DNA from: Apodemus sylvaticus
Lineage: Eukaryota > Chordata > Mammalia > Rodentia > Muridae
Direction of reading: 5' to 3'
DNA: 64,000 nt
NCBI RefSeq assembly: GCF_947179515.1
Contig: NC_067472.1
Span: forward strand, 170,112,107 to 170,176,106
A model generated the notes under the pieces. That model was given only the letters and a program-made list of their open reading frames with translations. It made no database searches and was not told the DNA's origin. Below, piece by piece: positions 11,931-23,700 of this stretch. A program made the position numbers and the translations under genes. Each line of letters starts with the position of its first letter. Positions within the stretch are counted from its first letter, which is position 1.

Positions 11931-14084
11931 AACTTAGAATAAATGGCTCACTGAGGTACCTATGTAATATATCAAAATGGTCGCTGGCTGCCAGGTTCTC
12001 TCAGCATCTCTTGGTACCTGTTACTGAGTCATCCTAGCAGGCATGTGTGGACCCTCACTATGAGCATCTCTAGCCCTCAGCTTCCATACCCTTCCCCCCA
12101 GCTGCTCTTCCCTCTAGAATCCAGCCCTTCCGGCTATGCAATCTCCGGGTTCTCTGGGGCTTTAGAGGGCCAGGTACTCTCTTTGCTCCTCCTCAGCCCC
12201 ACCCCATCTCATGGCCAAGTTCAGCTCTTCTTGATGTCTCTGGCTATTTCCTTCCTCATATCGAAAATAAACCTTTTCATCAACCCATACCTAGAAGCAG
12301 TCATATCGATTTTTTCCATTCAGAAAGTACCCACAAGTTTGCCTACAGCCCAGTATGATAGAGGCACTTACTTAACTGGGGGTCCCTCTTTCCAGACGAC
12401 TCTAACTTGTGTCAACTTGACAAAACACAAGCAAACAACATCAAGAAACCCCAACCCAGTCCATATGTACACATAAATAAATAAATAAATACAAACAAAT
12501 CAATGTAAAAGTTATTTGGCTCCTCGCTGAGGTCACGAAGGCAGGGAATACCCTGGGAGCTTGCCACTCATGGCTGTGGCCGGGGAGCATGTGGCTTTGA
12601 CTGTGCCAGAAGCTGCAGCCAGAAGTTCCATGGCTGTGGCCTTATGTCTGCTGCGCGGTACGCGCTAACAGCTCACGGCGCCCCCAAAACAGCACCACCA
12701 GCTGGAGGAGTGTGTTCAATCACATGGTCCTGCTGGGGACATGTGACATTTGAACTACCACATTGGTTTTGCCAAAGGCGTAAATGCTGGGGATGTTTTT
12801 ACTTTTATCTTTTTGTTAGTGTCTCTCTCTCTCTCTCTTTCTCTCTCCCTTCAGGAAGTGACAAGGTTGAAGCTTGGACAGTGACTCTGGAACCACCATC
12901 AAAACTGAATATGGGCAGCTGTCCAAAGGTGGCACCAGGGAGACTCGGGGCGGTTTCCACGGTGGCACTGGATAGCCTAGACTGGATAACAACAGAGCCC
13001 ACTTGACTTCGTATATAAAAAGTGGTTTGGAAACCCCTGGAGGCTTTATGTCTGTAAACTGTATGTACGCATGTCTTTTGTTTGAGACAGTGTTTTAATC
13101 ACCTTCTTTGCTGTGATAAAATATGTGGACAAAAGCAAGTTACGGCTCACAGTTCAAGGGTGCAGCTTATCATGGAGGAAGCCATGGCAGCCTAGACAGT
13201 CCTTGCCACAACTGCTCGGAGGCTTGTCTCCAAGGTGAACCTGTCAGGCGGTCAACACTAACCATTCCACCAGGTCCTGCTGTATAACCTCAGTCATCTG
13301 CTGACTGCTGGGATAACAGGTATCACCGCCACACCTAGTTTTGTTGGTGGACTTTGGTAATCCCATATTAAGCCCATTTTCCTCATCAGTCACTGGAGAA
13401 ACGATGGCCTCTTGGAAGGAACCAGTGCCTGACTAGGTGAGCCTTGCCACACCCTGCTGGATCAAAGGGTAGGAAAGTCCACCCGCAGCCATAAGAGAGG
13501 AGACAGCAGGGGTGGGTTGTTGATGGGAAACAGGCCGCAGAGACAATGGTACCTTTGTGGACTCAGGGTCTGGTCCTTGGATTACTGGGTTAGACACTCC
13601 ATCTTGACAACAGCCTGGAAATGAACAAAGAGGGAAATACTGATGGAGGATCATCAGTATTACTTTTTTATTTTTTGCAAGTTCTGGCTAACACATACTG
13701 GGCACTGGGCAAATAGCCACCAAGCGCTACCTAAGTGCTTATTCATCCTTTCATTTAAAACTCAGTTTTGAGATAGGGTCTCACGTACCCTAGGCTAGCC
13801 TTGTACTTCTGATCCTCCTGTTCTCACTCTCCAAAAACTGGGTTACAGATATTTTTCCCTCTTGAAAGAAGAAGGTATTTCAGTGGAGTCCACAGTTAAG
13901 AAATTTTGAATTGTAAAAAGACTTTGAATTTTAAAAGATATTGGATATTTTAAAGAGATTGAAATTTTAATATGTAAAAATTTATAAAGACTGGGACTTT
14001 AAAAGTTATTTAGATATTGGGGATGAATAAGAAAGTAAGGGTTGAGGCTTACTAGTGATGTTTGTGTGTCAAATTGACAAGGAT

Positions 14085-14505
14085 CAATTGTACTGGCTGG
14101 TTTTGTGTGTCAACTTGTTACAGGTTGGAGTTATCACAGAGAAAGCAGCCTCCCTTGAGGAAATGCCTCCATGAGATCCAGCTGTGGGGCATTTTCTCAA
14201 GTAGTAATTAGGGAGGAGGGCCCCTTGTGGGTGGTACCATCCCTGAGCTGGTAGTCCTGGGTTCTTTAAGAGAGCAGGCTGAGCAAGCCAGGGGAAGCAA
14301 GCCAGTAATAAACATCCCTCCACGGCCTCTGCATCAGCTCCTGCATCCTGCATCCTGACCTGCTTGAGTTCCAGTCCGGACTTCCTTTGATGATGAACAG
14401 CTGTGTGGAAGTGTAAGCAGAATAAACCCTTTCCTCCCCAACTTGCTTCCTGGTCATGATGTTTGTGCAGGAATAGAAACCCTGACCGAGACACCAGCAC
14501 AACCT
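14085..14505 (+). mobile_element. Unassigned rodent interspersed repeat, near full length
   Basis: It runs from TACTGGCTGGTTTTGTGTGT to AATAAACCCTTTCCTCCCC and ends GGAATAGAAACCCTGACCGA. It is antiparallel to 11550-11930 and related to 24000-24485. Confidence 0.6.
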
Positions 14506-14769
14506 GGTACCGACTTCTGCAGACAACACACTGATGAAACACAGTGGGCTCAGGTCAGAATGTTCTTGCGGTTCCCATGTGGACGCTGATGTCAGTGTGG
14601 ACCTGAGCCAGGCACTAGTAGGCAGCCTCTGTCTCTTCCAGCCTAGACGTCACCTCTCCCTCTTCTATGGCAGTCACGTCCTAACTACGACCATCAGCCT
14701 CTACGCCTTGTCAACAAAACAGTGGGCGTTTTAAGTGATCCACTTAAAGTCAGGTGTGAGGGTAGGTTG

Positions 14770-14960
14770 GATGTCTCTGGGATTTAGAATGCACTTTTCT
14801 TCCGGAGGACCCAGATTCAGTCTCCAGCACCCCAGTCTGGTGAATGGCTCACATCACCTGTAACTTCACCTCCAGGGGATCTGACTCCCTCTTCTGGTAC
14901 CTGCAAATACACGCCAGACACACGAACAGAGCCCATGACTAGTGCAGCACCATCTCTGAT
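14770..14960 (+). mobile_element. B3/B2 SINE, diverged
   Basis: The block CAGATTCAGTCTCCAGCACC and then TCTGACTCCCTCTTCTGGTA are typical of the B2/B3 body. Confidence 0.6.
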
Positions 14961-16187
14961 GATGATAAACCACCACAGTCCTGTTGGTGAGCTGTCAGCA
15001 AACCAGTTCAAGCAGGTAAGCATGGGCTGATTGCAATGTGAATTACAAGCGGAGAAAGCCTTTCATTTTCTAAGACATTCTGGATGCAAACACGGAGGTA
15101 AGGTACCCCAGATACATACCGCACAACTGACTTCATTTTCTGTCTGGCACCTTGACCAACATTAGAATGTAAACTAGTTGTGCAGAACTTAAAAATATTC
15201 ATCTTTATGATCTTTAATTTTGCGTATGTGTGTGCTTGCAAATGGGTATGTGTAGAAGGTCTTTGCTACTTTGTGAGTTCTTTTCCCAGCCTTTATCCCC
15301 CCTTCCCATTCCACCCCCTATCCCTAGATAGGAGAGAAGGACAGAGGGAGAGAGAGAACTCTGACTCTAATTTCCTCTTAGAGCACAACTAACAAACTGC
15401 AAACACCCCCCCAAACAACTCTCACTGCCCCAGTTGAGGCCCTATTATTTATATACTCTCTGAGAACTCCCAGAATTCCAAATGTCACACATTTGTAGAA
15501 ACTATCTGCAGCTGGCAAAATGGCGATCTGCTAGAGCACGGTGCAAAGCACGCTTAGCTGCCGAGCAGCAGCCGCACAGTCCCACACCTGGGATCAAAAC
15601 AAAAACACAGTCTTATATTTTCAGAATTTTCACTACAGATATGTGCCTGTGAATCCGTGTGAAGGCCAATGCCCTGGTTCCCCAGAACTAGGGTTACAGG
15701 CAGTCATGAACTGGGAACCAACTTGAGTCCTCGGGAAGATAGTAAGCACTCAAATACTGAACCAACTCTCCAGTCCTTAGGCAGGGCTCAATTTTTTTTT
15801 AAAGACAGTGTCTTATATAGCCTAGGCTGACCTTGAACTTTTGATCCTCCAGAATTTGAAGCTCCCAAATGCTGTGCTTACCCGAGTATACCAGTACATC
15901 AGCTTTAATTAAACTCAGGTGTCTGTCACTCTGTAGTCCATATTCTCTGAAATCCTCGCCAAGTGCTAGAACATCACAGAGTTTAGAGCTACTCCGAGGG
16001 GGAGGTGGCAGGTCAGTATATAATAGTGTCTGTTGCACAGATCCTTACGTGCAGTAAGTGCTCGAAACTAAGGGATCTGAGTGCTGAGGTCTCCTGTCCA
16101 AGTTTGCATAGCCAGTTCAGGCTATAATACTCAAGTCTGCTTTATTATTATTAATATTATTATTATTTATTTATTTATTTATTTATT

Positions 16188-16335
16188 TTTTGGTTTTTCG
16201 AGACAGGGTTTCTCTGTGTAGCCCTGGCGGTCCTGGAACTCTGTAGAGCAGTTCCTGGCTTCGAACTCAGAAATCCGCCTGCTTCTGCCTCCCCAGGTGT
16301 TGGGATTAAAGGCGTTCGCCACCACTGCCCGGCTA
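16188..16335 (-). mobile_element. B1 SINE, antisense, with (ATTT)n tail
   Basis: A TTATTT run is followed by TCGAGACAGGGTTTCTCTGT and ends CCACCACTGCCCGGCT. It lies about 200 bp from the CpG island edge. Confidence 0.9.
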
Positions 16336-16539
16336 AGTCTGCTTTTATTATGAACCCATTTGTTTACTTCATTTACCCTACTTATGACCATCAACTTAGT
16401 ACCATCGACTATGCTCATGTTCCAAAAACGCAGCACAGCGGAGGAACAAAAGCTTAACTCCTCCACAAGTGCGGGACTGACACTTCCGTAGTAACAGAGA
16501 CTGGACTTGGGCCCCACGATCCAAAAGAAACCAGCATTG

Positions 16540-17520
16540 ACATACCGGCGGAGGCGGAGATCTGCCACTCATCAAGGCTCCGCCCAACGTGGCTGCAGCC
16601 CCGCCTCCCGGGCAAAACAGTGCGAGTGGGCGCTCTCCCCCCCACCCCGGCCTCCGCCTTCCTCAGGCGGTGACGTCACAGGCCGCCCGGCCGAGCGGCT
16701 CCTCATCGGTGTACTTGAGGAAAAGCTGTGGGCGCCGGGGTTTCTCACGGCGCAGACTCTCGCTCCATCCGGAGCAGAAAGTTGGACTCACCTTTTCAGT
16801 TGCCCGGCGGAAACTTCCGGGGAGGGAGGGTGAAGGAGGGGCTGCGCGCGCATCTTCCGCCGGCCCTGAGGACTGCGTGCAGACGCCGCCTACTTCCTCT
16901 AACTCGGCATCCAGACGCGCTGTGCCCTGCTGGAAACTCCATTTCCCAGAAGCCCGAGCGACACGCCTGATTGGTCCATCTTTTGCTCGCCGTCATTCGG
17001 CCTTCTCTGGAGCCTTTTCGTCCTAAGGCGCGTGTGGTAATCTGACACCAATCGTGACGAAATACGCGATAGCCACCAATCAGAGGTCGTGTTGTCATTT
17101 CTAAACTCTCCTGGCTTCTGCGCCCTCTCCGGAATCTCCGTTTTGCCTTCAAACTGTTTCTATGGCAACCCGCTGTCACCTCCAAATGGAGTTCTCGGGG
17201 TGTGTAAGGTGAAAACAGTGCTCTCACAGGGTCGTGCACATCCAGCCTGGATGTGCCCTAGTCCCGAGTCCGTCTCCTCTGTACCTGCTGGGGTGCTGAG
17301 TGGGTGGAGAGCACGGGTCCTGCCGAGTGGCGGGGAGATGCCTGGGTGAGGGGATTTGAGGAACCTTCTGAGGGAGCCCTCCTCGTGGGGAGTTGGGGTT
17401 CCCTGGGATCCCGGAAAGCGTCCGTTCACTCGGCTGCCAGCCATGCCGAGGTACGGAGACTAAGCCCAGGTGCTCATGCTTAGTCCTCCGCGGCAGGGGT
17501 GAGAGGCCCGGATGGAAACC
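16540..17520. promoter_or_regulatory. CpG-rich probable bidirectional promoter of Vrk3 and Zfp473
   Basis: CpG dinucleotides are dense here and sparse on both sides. The block holds a perfect CRE palindrome (TGACGTCA, 16671-16678), CCAAT boxes (ATTGG at 16970-16974; CCAAT near 17048 and 17077) and a ZNF143-like site (ACTCCATTTCCCAGAAG from 16936). There is no convincing TATA box. Vrk3 lies to the left on the minus strand and Zfp473 to the right on the plus strand, so a shared head-to-head promoter is the natural reading. Start sites are not visible directly. Confidence 0.75.
16792..16960 (-). other. Vrk3: Candidate Vrk3 5' noncoding first exon
   Basis: Because the first coding exon starts one base before the ATG, an upstream noncoding exon must exist. 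In the CpG-rich block a good minus-strand donor, AAAAG/GTGAGT, occurs at 16792/16791, so the exon would end at 16792. The transcription start is a guess near the CCAAT and ZNF143-like sites. A second donor-like site lies near 16545 (CCG/GTATGT). Confidence 0.4.
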
Positions 17521-18695
17521 CGAACCCTTGCGTGCTCACCGCAGCCCGGCGTAGGCCCGGCGCTAAGCCGGGTTCCCCCTCGCGGCGGGCGGTGGGGAGC
17601 GTGGTTTGTTTATTTTATACAGTGTATATATGTGTACAAGTGTGTCTGAAAGTCTGTACACCGCCCGCGCAGAGGAACCGTGGCGGTTGGAAGAGGGCTC
17701 GATGCCCTCGGGCCTGGACGTAGGTGTGAGACGGACGCCGCTGGGTGCTGGGAGTCAAATCCCGCGCCTCCTGAAGACCAGCCGTGGCTCTTAACCCGGA
17801 ATCCTTGAAAACAAACAAAATCCAAAGTATTCTTTAATGCGCATGAAAAGGGGTAAAGGGCCTTTGCCGCTGCTCTTGCAGAGAACCCAGGTCCAATTCC
17901 CCATACCCACGTGATGGCCCGGAGACGTCCGTGGCGCCAGGTTCAGGGTATTAGACCACCCCCCCCCTTTGGCCTCTGGGTGTGTACACATAGCACTCTG
18001 AAGCAGGCATAAACATAAAAAGAAAGAATATTTCTATCTATTCTTTGAGCATCTCAAACATGTGTACTGTTGGGTTTTATAAAAAAGACGGAGAAGCCGG
18101 AGATATGTTTGGCAGGGTGGGGTATTGTGCTAGGAAGGGGGCGCAGCTGTGGGCATCCCTTCCCCCTCAGGTATAGTATAGAACACGGTTTATGTAGGGC
18201 GTGGGGAGAGAAGTTGAGGGGTAGTAGAGACAGGAGTGAAGGCCATCTATGGACATGTGTAGAGAGGGGGGAGCGGAATGGGGAAAGAAGGTACACAGAA
18301 GGAGAAGAGTGACCTGGCAATAGCTGTGGAGTGGAGCCTAGAAGAAATGTTATCATTCCTCCATTTTGGTTTTAATTTAAAAAGGGAAAAATTAGAAAGA
18401 GGTGATGGTGAAGCAAGAATAGGGTCGTCGTGATCTTTAGCTACGTCCTGCTGACTTTGGGGTGACATGTCTCTGGGAAACCTAAGAAAATGGGGATGTT
18501 GGCTCAGTCTTAGGAGAATTGGTTGTTTCCTTGCTGCCTAGGGTCTGTGGAACCATCTGTGGATAGATAGGAAGGAGCAGGTCCAGAGGAAGTGTCTGTG
18601 TCTGTGAGAGAAAATTGGAATATCTGTGGGTGGCTTCTGTGGAACTATCTTGTGTGTAGATTTTGAGTAAACGCCTGGACTTGGCAAGATGCTGA

Positions 18696-18697
18696 AA

Positions 18698-18743
<46 letters not shown>
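18696..18743. repeat. (CA)n microsatellite
   Basis: About 23 CA units in the Zfp473 5' intron. Confidence 0.95.
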
Positions 18744-18746
<3 letters not shown>

Positions 18747-20481
18747 AGAATAAAGTTAAGTACATTTGGGAGAAAAAATTTTTTTCTTAGGTGTACATTC
18801 GAAACGCTTGGGTCTTCGTGGTTTGGGGTGAGAGGAGTCCCAGTCCCAGGAAGAGGAGAGGAGAGGAGAGGAGAGGAATTTCACCCTATGGAGTAGGTAG
18901 CAAGTCGGAACTAAGGCTATTGATTGGCAAGTGTAATTCTCTGTTTGGTCCATGAGAAGTAGATCTGAGTGGGTTTCCTGTAGCTTATAAATTTACAAAA
19001 GAGAAATTTGATTACAACATGAACAGTCTTTGAGATGAGCTTAGGGAAGACAAAAACTTTTTCATGGAACAGAAGGAGTGAGAAGGGTTTTTTTCCTCTG
19101 TCCAGGAGACTGAATACACATAAATTTAGTAAAATGAGAAACGGTTTTATTGGTTAATGTTAGGACAATGGCATGGCAGGGACAGGAAATGTGATGCATT
19201 TAGTCACTGGAAACTGAGTGTAGCTAAGGAAGAGACAGAAGGTTACATCTGTGAAAGGTTACATAGGAACCTGTTTATCATTTATCATGAATCTTGTGAG
19301 CAAGGCAAGCCTGTGTGACTTTGATAAGAGATCCAGCAGTCTTAGCTAGTTAACAAATTGACTAATGAGCTAATATAGTTGTGAATTACCTTGGAGTAAG
19401 GAGTTAAGTCTATTTTATAGCTATTACGCTTAGCTGTCAATATAGTCAGAAATCTGGGAAGAATAAATTATAATCTAGGTGCCATGTATTAATTAAAATG
19501 ACAGAGGTTGGTCTATAGTCAAAAAGTTCCCAGGTTCCTGTGGTCTCCATGGCAGCTTGGACAGAGTCAGTCTGGCTGTTGGGCCCAGAAGACGAAAAAC
19601 TTTTTCCTGTGGAGTAGATAAGTGTGAAATGAGAAATGACCTTCACTTAAGCAATATGAGGCATTTGACTCTCGGGTATCTTGTTTGTCCACAGTGGAGA
19701 CCAAGCCTTGGCAGTGGGCAAGGCAATAAAGCAGTGTTTCTCAGTGGTTATCACACCACAATCCAGCAGTCTTGTCACTGTGTCCATTATCTTCTCGGAG
19801 ACCTTGGGGCGGGGTCACTGTTAGGCTTTGGAGTCTCTGTCTATCATAAGCTTAAACATGATTACATTTAGCAGATTTCTGTTTATGGCAGTGGTCTTTA
19901 ACCTTTTACTGTTTAGAAATCTTGGCCTTAGCGCCAGGAGTGGTGGAAGAGTCAAATGCTCAGGCTGAAGCACAAGAGAAGAAAGATGAGGTAGAGGTTC
20001 AAGTATCTTAGAACAGAACAGCAGAGACAAACCTTCAGATGAATCTAAGCGGGCGCAGCGTGAGGGCCGTGCAGAGGGGCAGAGGTGGGGCGGCTGCGCA
20101 AGGAGTGGAGTGAGGTGGGAGCTAGTGCCTGAGGGGATGAGCAGGGTTTCCCGCCTGGCTGGAACTTAGATCTGCCTGCCTTACTTCCCCAGTGCTGGGA
20201 TTAGGGTGTATGCCACTACCCCCAACCCACCTTTTCCTTGTTAAACAGTCTTGTTATGTATTCCTGGGTGGCCTTAACCTGGAAATCTTTCTGCCTCAGC
20301 CTCCCTAGAGTTGGGTAGGCATGCACTGTGACAGTCAGCTTTCAACAAATACTTTTAAAGAATGCCCTGTACACCAGCACACCAACACACCAGAACTGTG
20401 CTGCTGCAGAACTGTGCTGCTGCTAACTGGGCAGTGAGCAGGATTGAAGGGTCTGAGGAGAACTTCCTTGCCAGATCCCAA

Positions 20482-20482
20482 G

Positions 20483-20517
<35 letters not shown>
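20482..20517. repeat. (TG)n microsatellite
   Basis: About 17 TG units, 260 bp before the Zfp473 start exon. Confidence 0.95.
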
Positions 20518-20519
<2 letters not shown>

Positions 20520-20778
20520 GGTTGTGAAGTTGTTCTGTAGTTCTGAAACATGATGGAATGTTAGGGATGGGATAGTTTCAGTAAATGCAATTGTCATTTG
20601 ATCCCTACAGCAAGCTCATATTGGGACTCGTCCTGCTACTTGTGATATTTTAGAGACACATTCAGCATGAACAGGAAGTCAGCCATAAAAGAATGGGAGA
20701 CTTTCTGCAGCTCTGCTAGCAGGGACCATGGAGAGGAAGGAGGAGGAGCTTAAAAGAGGTCACTGGGATCAGGCAGCT

Positions 20779-20787
20779 ATGGCTGAG
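20779..20787 (+). CDS. Zfp473: Zfp473 start-codon exon (coding part)
   Basis: ATGGCTGAG is followed directly by a GTAGGT donor and joins in phase 0 to the KRAB exon, giving MAE-EFVTLKD. The exon's 5' end is uncertain; AG sites at 20709-20710 and 20721-20722 are candidates. A second ATG at 20728 in a stronger context is in the same frame. Confidence 0.8.
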
Positions 20788-23700
20788 GTAGGTTGAAGTC
20801 TCTTTGAACTGAATCACTCCTAAAGGGAAGCCAGCATTCCTTTGGTTTGGGCTCACTGTGACTCACATCCCCAAAGGGGATGGCTTAACATAGGATCTCA
20901 TGGGGGCTGGTGAGGTGGCTCAGCGGTTAAGATCACTGGCTGCTCTTCCCAAGGTCCCGAATTCAAATCCCAGCAACCACATGGTAGCTCACAACCATCC
21001 ATAATGAGATCTGATACCTTCTTCTGGTGTCTGAAGACAGCTACAGTGTACTTACATATAATAAATAAATAAATGTTTAAAAAAAAAAGAAGATAGGATC
21101 TCACTTTGTAATTCAGAATGGCCTTGAATTCAGACTTTATACTTTAGTCTCTTAGTTTACAGGAAATACCTGGGGCAGAGGGACAGCCAGATGGCAACAG
21201 AAGAAAACAAGTGTCACTTCTAGAATATAGGGCCTTTAGTCAGTGGGTTCCTTTGAATGGGAATGGCTCCCATGGTCTCCTGTGTTTGAATACATGGTCA
21301 CACGTGAGTGGAACTATTGAGAAAGGATTAGGAGGTGTGGCCCATTGAAGAAGGTATATCAGGGCAGGCATTGAGATTTTAAAAACTTTCCTCCATCTCT
21401 GCCTTGTGCTTAAGGTTTGAGATGTGAGCTTCCTGCTGTGGCTGCCAACACGCCTCCACTCCACCAGGACAGAACAGTAGCCCCAGGGGAATGTTTTCTT
21501 CTGTAGGTTGTCTTGGTAGTGGTATTTTATCACAGCGATAGCAAAGGAACTTGGAGAGCGTAGAGGAATGGGGCGCAGTCAGTCGAGATGCCCAGGTTAT
21601 GTGCCACATAACCAGATGCAGCTCAGGCCGTCTTACATTTGCTTCCATAAGCACCATCTCCTGCCTCTCGAGCAGTGCTTCCCAACCTCCCTAAGGCTGC
21701 GGCCCTCTGTGCTGACCCCAGCCATAAAGTTATTTTCATTGCTACTTCATAACTGTAGTTTTTTACTCTTATGAGTCATAGTGTAAGTATCTGTCTTGAG
21801 TAGGTTAAGCCCTGGGGTCCAGATCCCCCAGGGTGAAAACCACTGCTCTATATTAATTTTAAAGATGTTGTTTTATTTTCTCTGTGTACTTTGCCTGTGT
21901 GTATGTATGCATGATGCATGTGTGTCTGGTGCCTTTGCAGATCAGAAGGGCTCCACCACTGACAGTTGTGAACCCCTGTGAGGGTGTGGGAATCCAAACA
22001 TGGCCCCTTGACAAGAGCAGTATGTTCTCAATCACTGGGCTGTAATTTCAGCTCCAGATTTGTATCGTTTTAATTTTAGGTTGTTTTTGAGATGGGGTCT
22101 CACTGTGCACCCCTGGATAACTTGGAACTTACACTGTGTAGACCCGGTAGGTCTTGAGGTCATAGAACTCTGCCTGCCTCTGCCCGAAGTGCTGGAATTA
22201 AAGGTGTGTACCACTGTCCCCAGCTTGTATGTAGACTTCAAATATGGAACAGGTATTCAGAGATGCTTTTTAAAATTTTGTTATAAATGATTACACAGCT
22301 GGGCAACGGATATAGAGCAGACACAGTCACAGGAACTCAGACAGAGCACAGGGCAGACAGCTCCAGCCCCACACTCTTACATTATGATGGTCTGGTTGCC
22401 TCATTCCTCACATCTACCCACTGGTGTTGAGGTATCTGAGGAGGAGTTATATTAACGTGAAGCTATTCACGGATGAAGTGCTGTCGCCTAGGTCCACATG
22501 TTTATATTTCTACTTGTTTCCATGTTTGAAAATTGCTATAAGGAACACAAAGCCAAGTGTGGCAGCTTGTCCTGTAGTGTCAGCACCCAGGAGGTCTAGC
22601 CTGAGTTACAGAGTGAGATCCTGTCTCTAAAAAACAAGAACAAGGACAGCAAAAACTTCAAAAATCTTTAATCCCAGCACTCTGGAGGCAGAGGCAAGTG
22701 GATCTGTGAGTTCCAGAACAACAAGGGCTGCCTGGAAACTCTGGTCTTGAAAAACAAAGCAAGCAAACAAAAATCTTTTTTAACTACTTTTTTTGAGATG
22801 TGGTCTCTCTACATAGCCCTGGTTGTCCTGAAACTTTCTGGGTAGACCAGGCTGGCCTTGAACTCCCAGAGACTGATGTATCTCTACCTCCCAAGTGCTG
22901 AGATTAAAGGCAATGTCCCCCCCCCCCTTCCCCACATACACATACTTGGCTCCTTAAAATCTTAAACTAACAAGCAGATGACCTTTAGGGTGGGCGGACC
23001 TGGGCTTCATGTTCCTGGTCTGACCTGACATTCTGTCACTTTTCCAAGGCTCTGCATCTTTACCTCCGGGGGATTTTTGCCCTAGTCAAGCCTGCTGGAG
23101 CTCCTGGCACCACTTGAATGACTGACAGTATTCTTCATTTCAGGAGTTTGTGACCCTCAAGGATGTAGCCATGGATTTCACCTTGGAAGACTGGGAAGAA
23201 CTAGAGTCAGCGCTGGACCAGGGAGACCTGTTCTGGGATGCGGCACTGAACGACTACCAGGACATTTTCTCATTTAGTAAGTGTCATCCTGACCCAGGCA
23301 TCCTAGTAGTCACTGTACTTTGTACTGCGTCACCCGCAGGATGCTGGCCTGGCACAGGATACCTGCTCTGGTCCCTGCCTGGCTTCTTGCACACCCCCTC
23401 CCTTTCCTGCTTGTAACCATAGAGTTTATCCTTCAGCAAGTGGTTCAGGATCCTGTGATTCCTTCACCCACACAGCTCAGCCCCGTTACAACACACTGTT
23501 CTTGCTAAGCTTGGATCCTCTGTGGCTCCAACAGTCTAACTCCTTGCTGTGTCGTCTGGAATGGGAGCTTTCTGGGGTAAGGACTGGTGATCTGTTCTCT
23601 TCACTGGGTATTCCAGTCCTCACTGTGGATCCTGACGAGCACTGTTCAGCTATGGATGTGACTGTGCTTAAGCCCCACCTGTGCTTTGTGAGTCAACAGT

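Larger units (their letters stand above)
10150..16140. other. Vrk3: Vrk3 first intron, no further gene seen
   Basis: Apart from the repeats listed, this stretch holds older B1/B3 fragments (13760-13855 antisense B1-like, 15630-15780 antisense B3, 15800-15885 antisense B1-like), a short (AAAT)n at 12473-12490 and a (CT)n at 12822-12848. I see no conserved coding exon. Confidence 0.6.
17525..20700. other. Zfp473: Zfp473 5' intron, mostly single-copy
   Basis: Few SINEs are present. There is a (CA)n at 18696-18743, a (GAGAG)n at 18851-18878, and partial antisense B1 pieces at 20165-20340. Noncoding 5' exons of Zfp473 may lie here; a donor-like GAG/GTACGG at 17450 is one candidate end for exon 1. 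Confidence 0.4.

Noticed and set aside
16507..17026. Overlapping open frames of 80-145 codons in the CpG block
   Set aside because: GC-rich sequence has few stops; no homology is recognised and the position fits promoter and 5' UTR sequence.
23150..23416. Separate 88-residue protein starting within the KRAB exon
   Set aside because: It reads through a GTAAGT donor into the intron; the KRAB exon joins the linker exon in phase.
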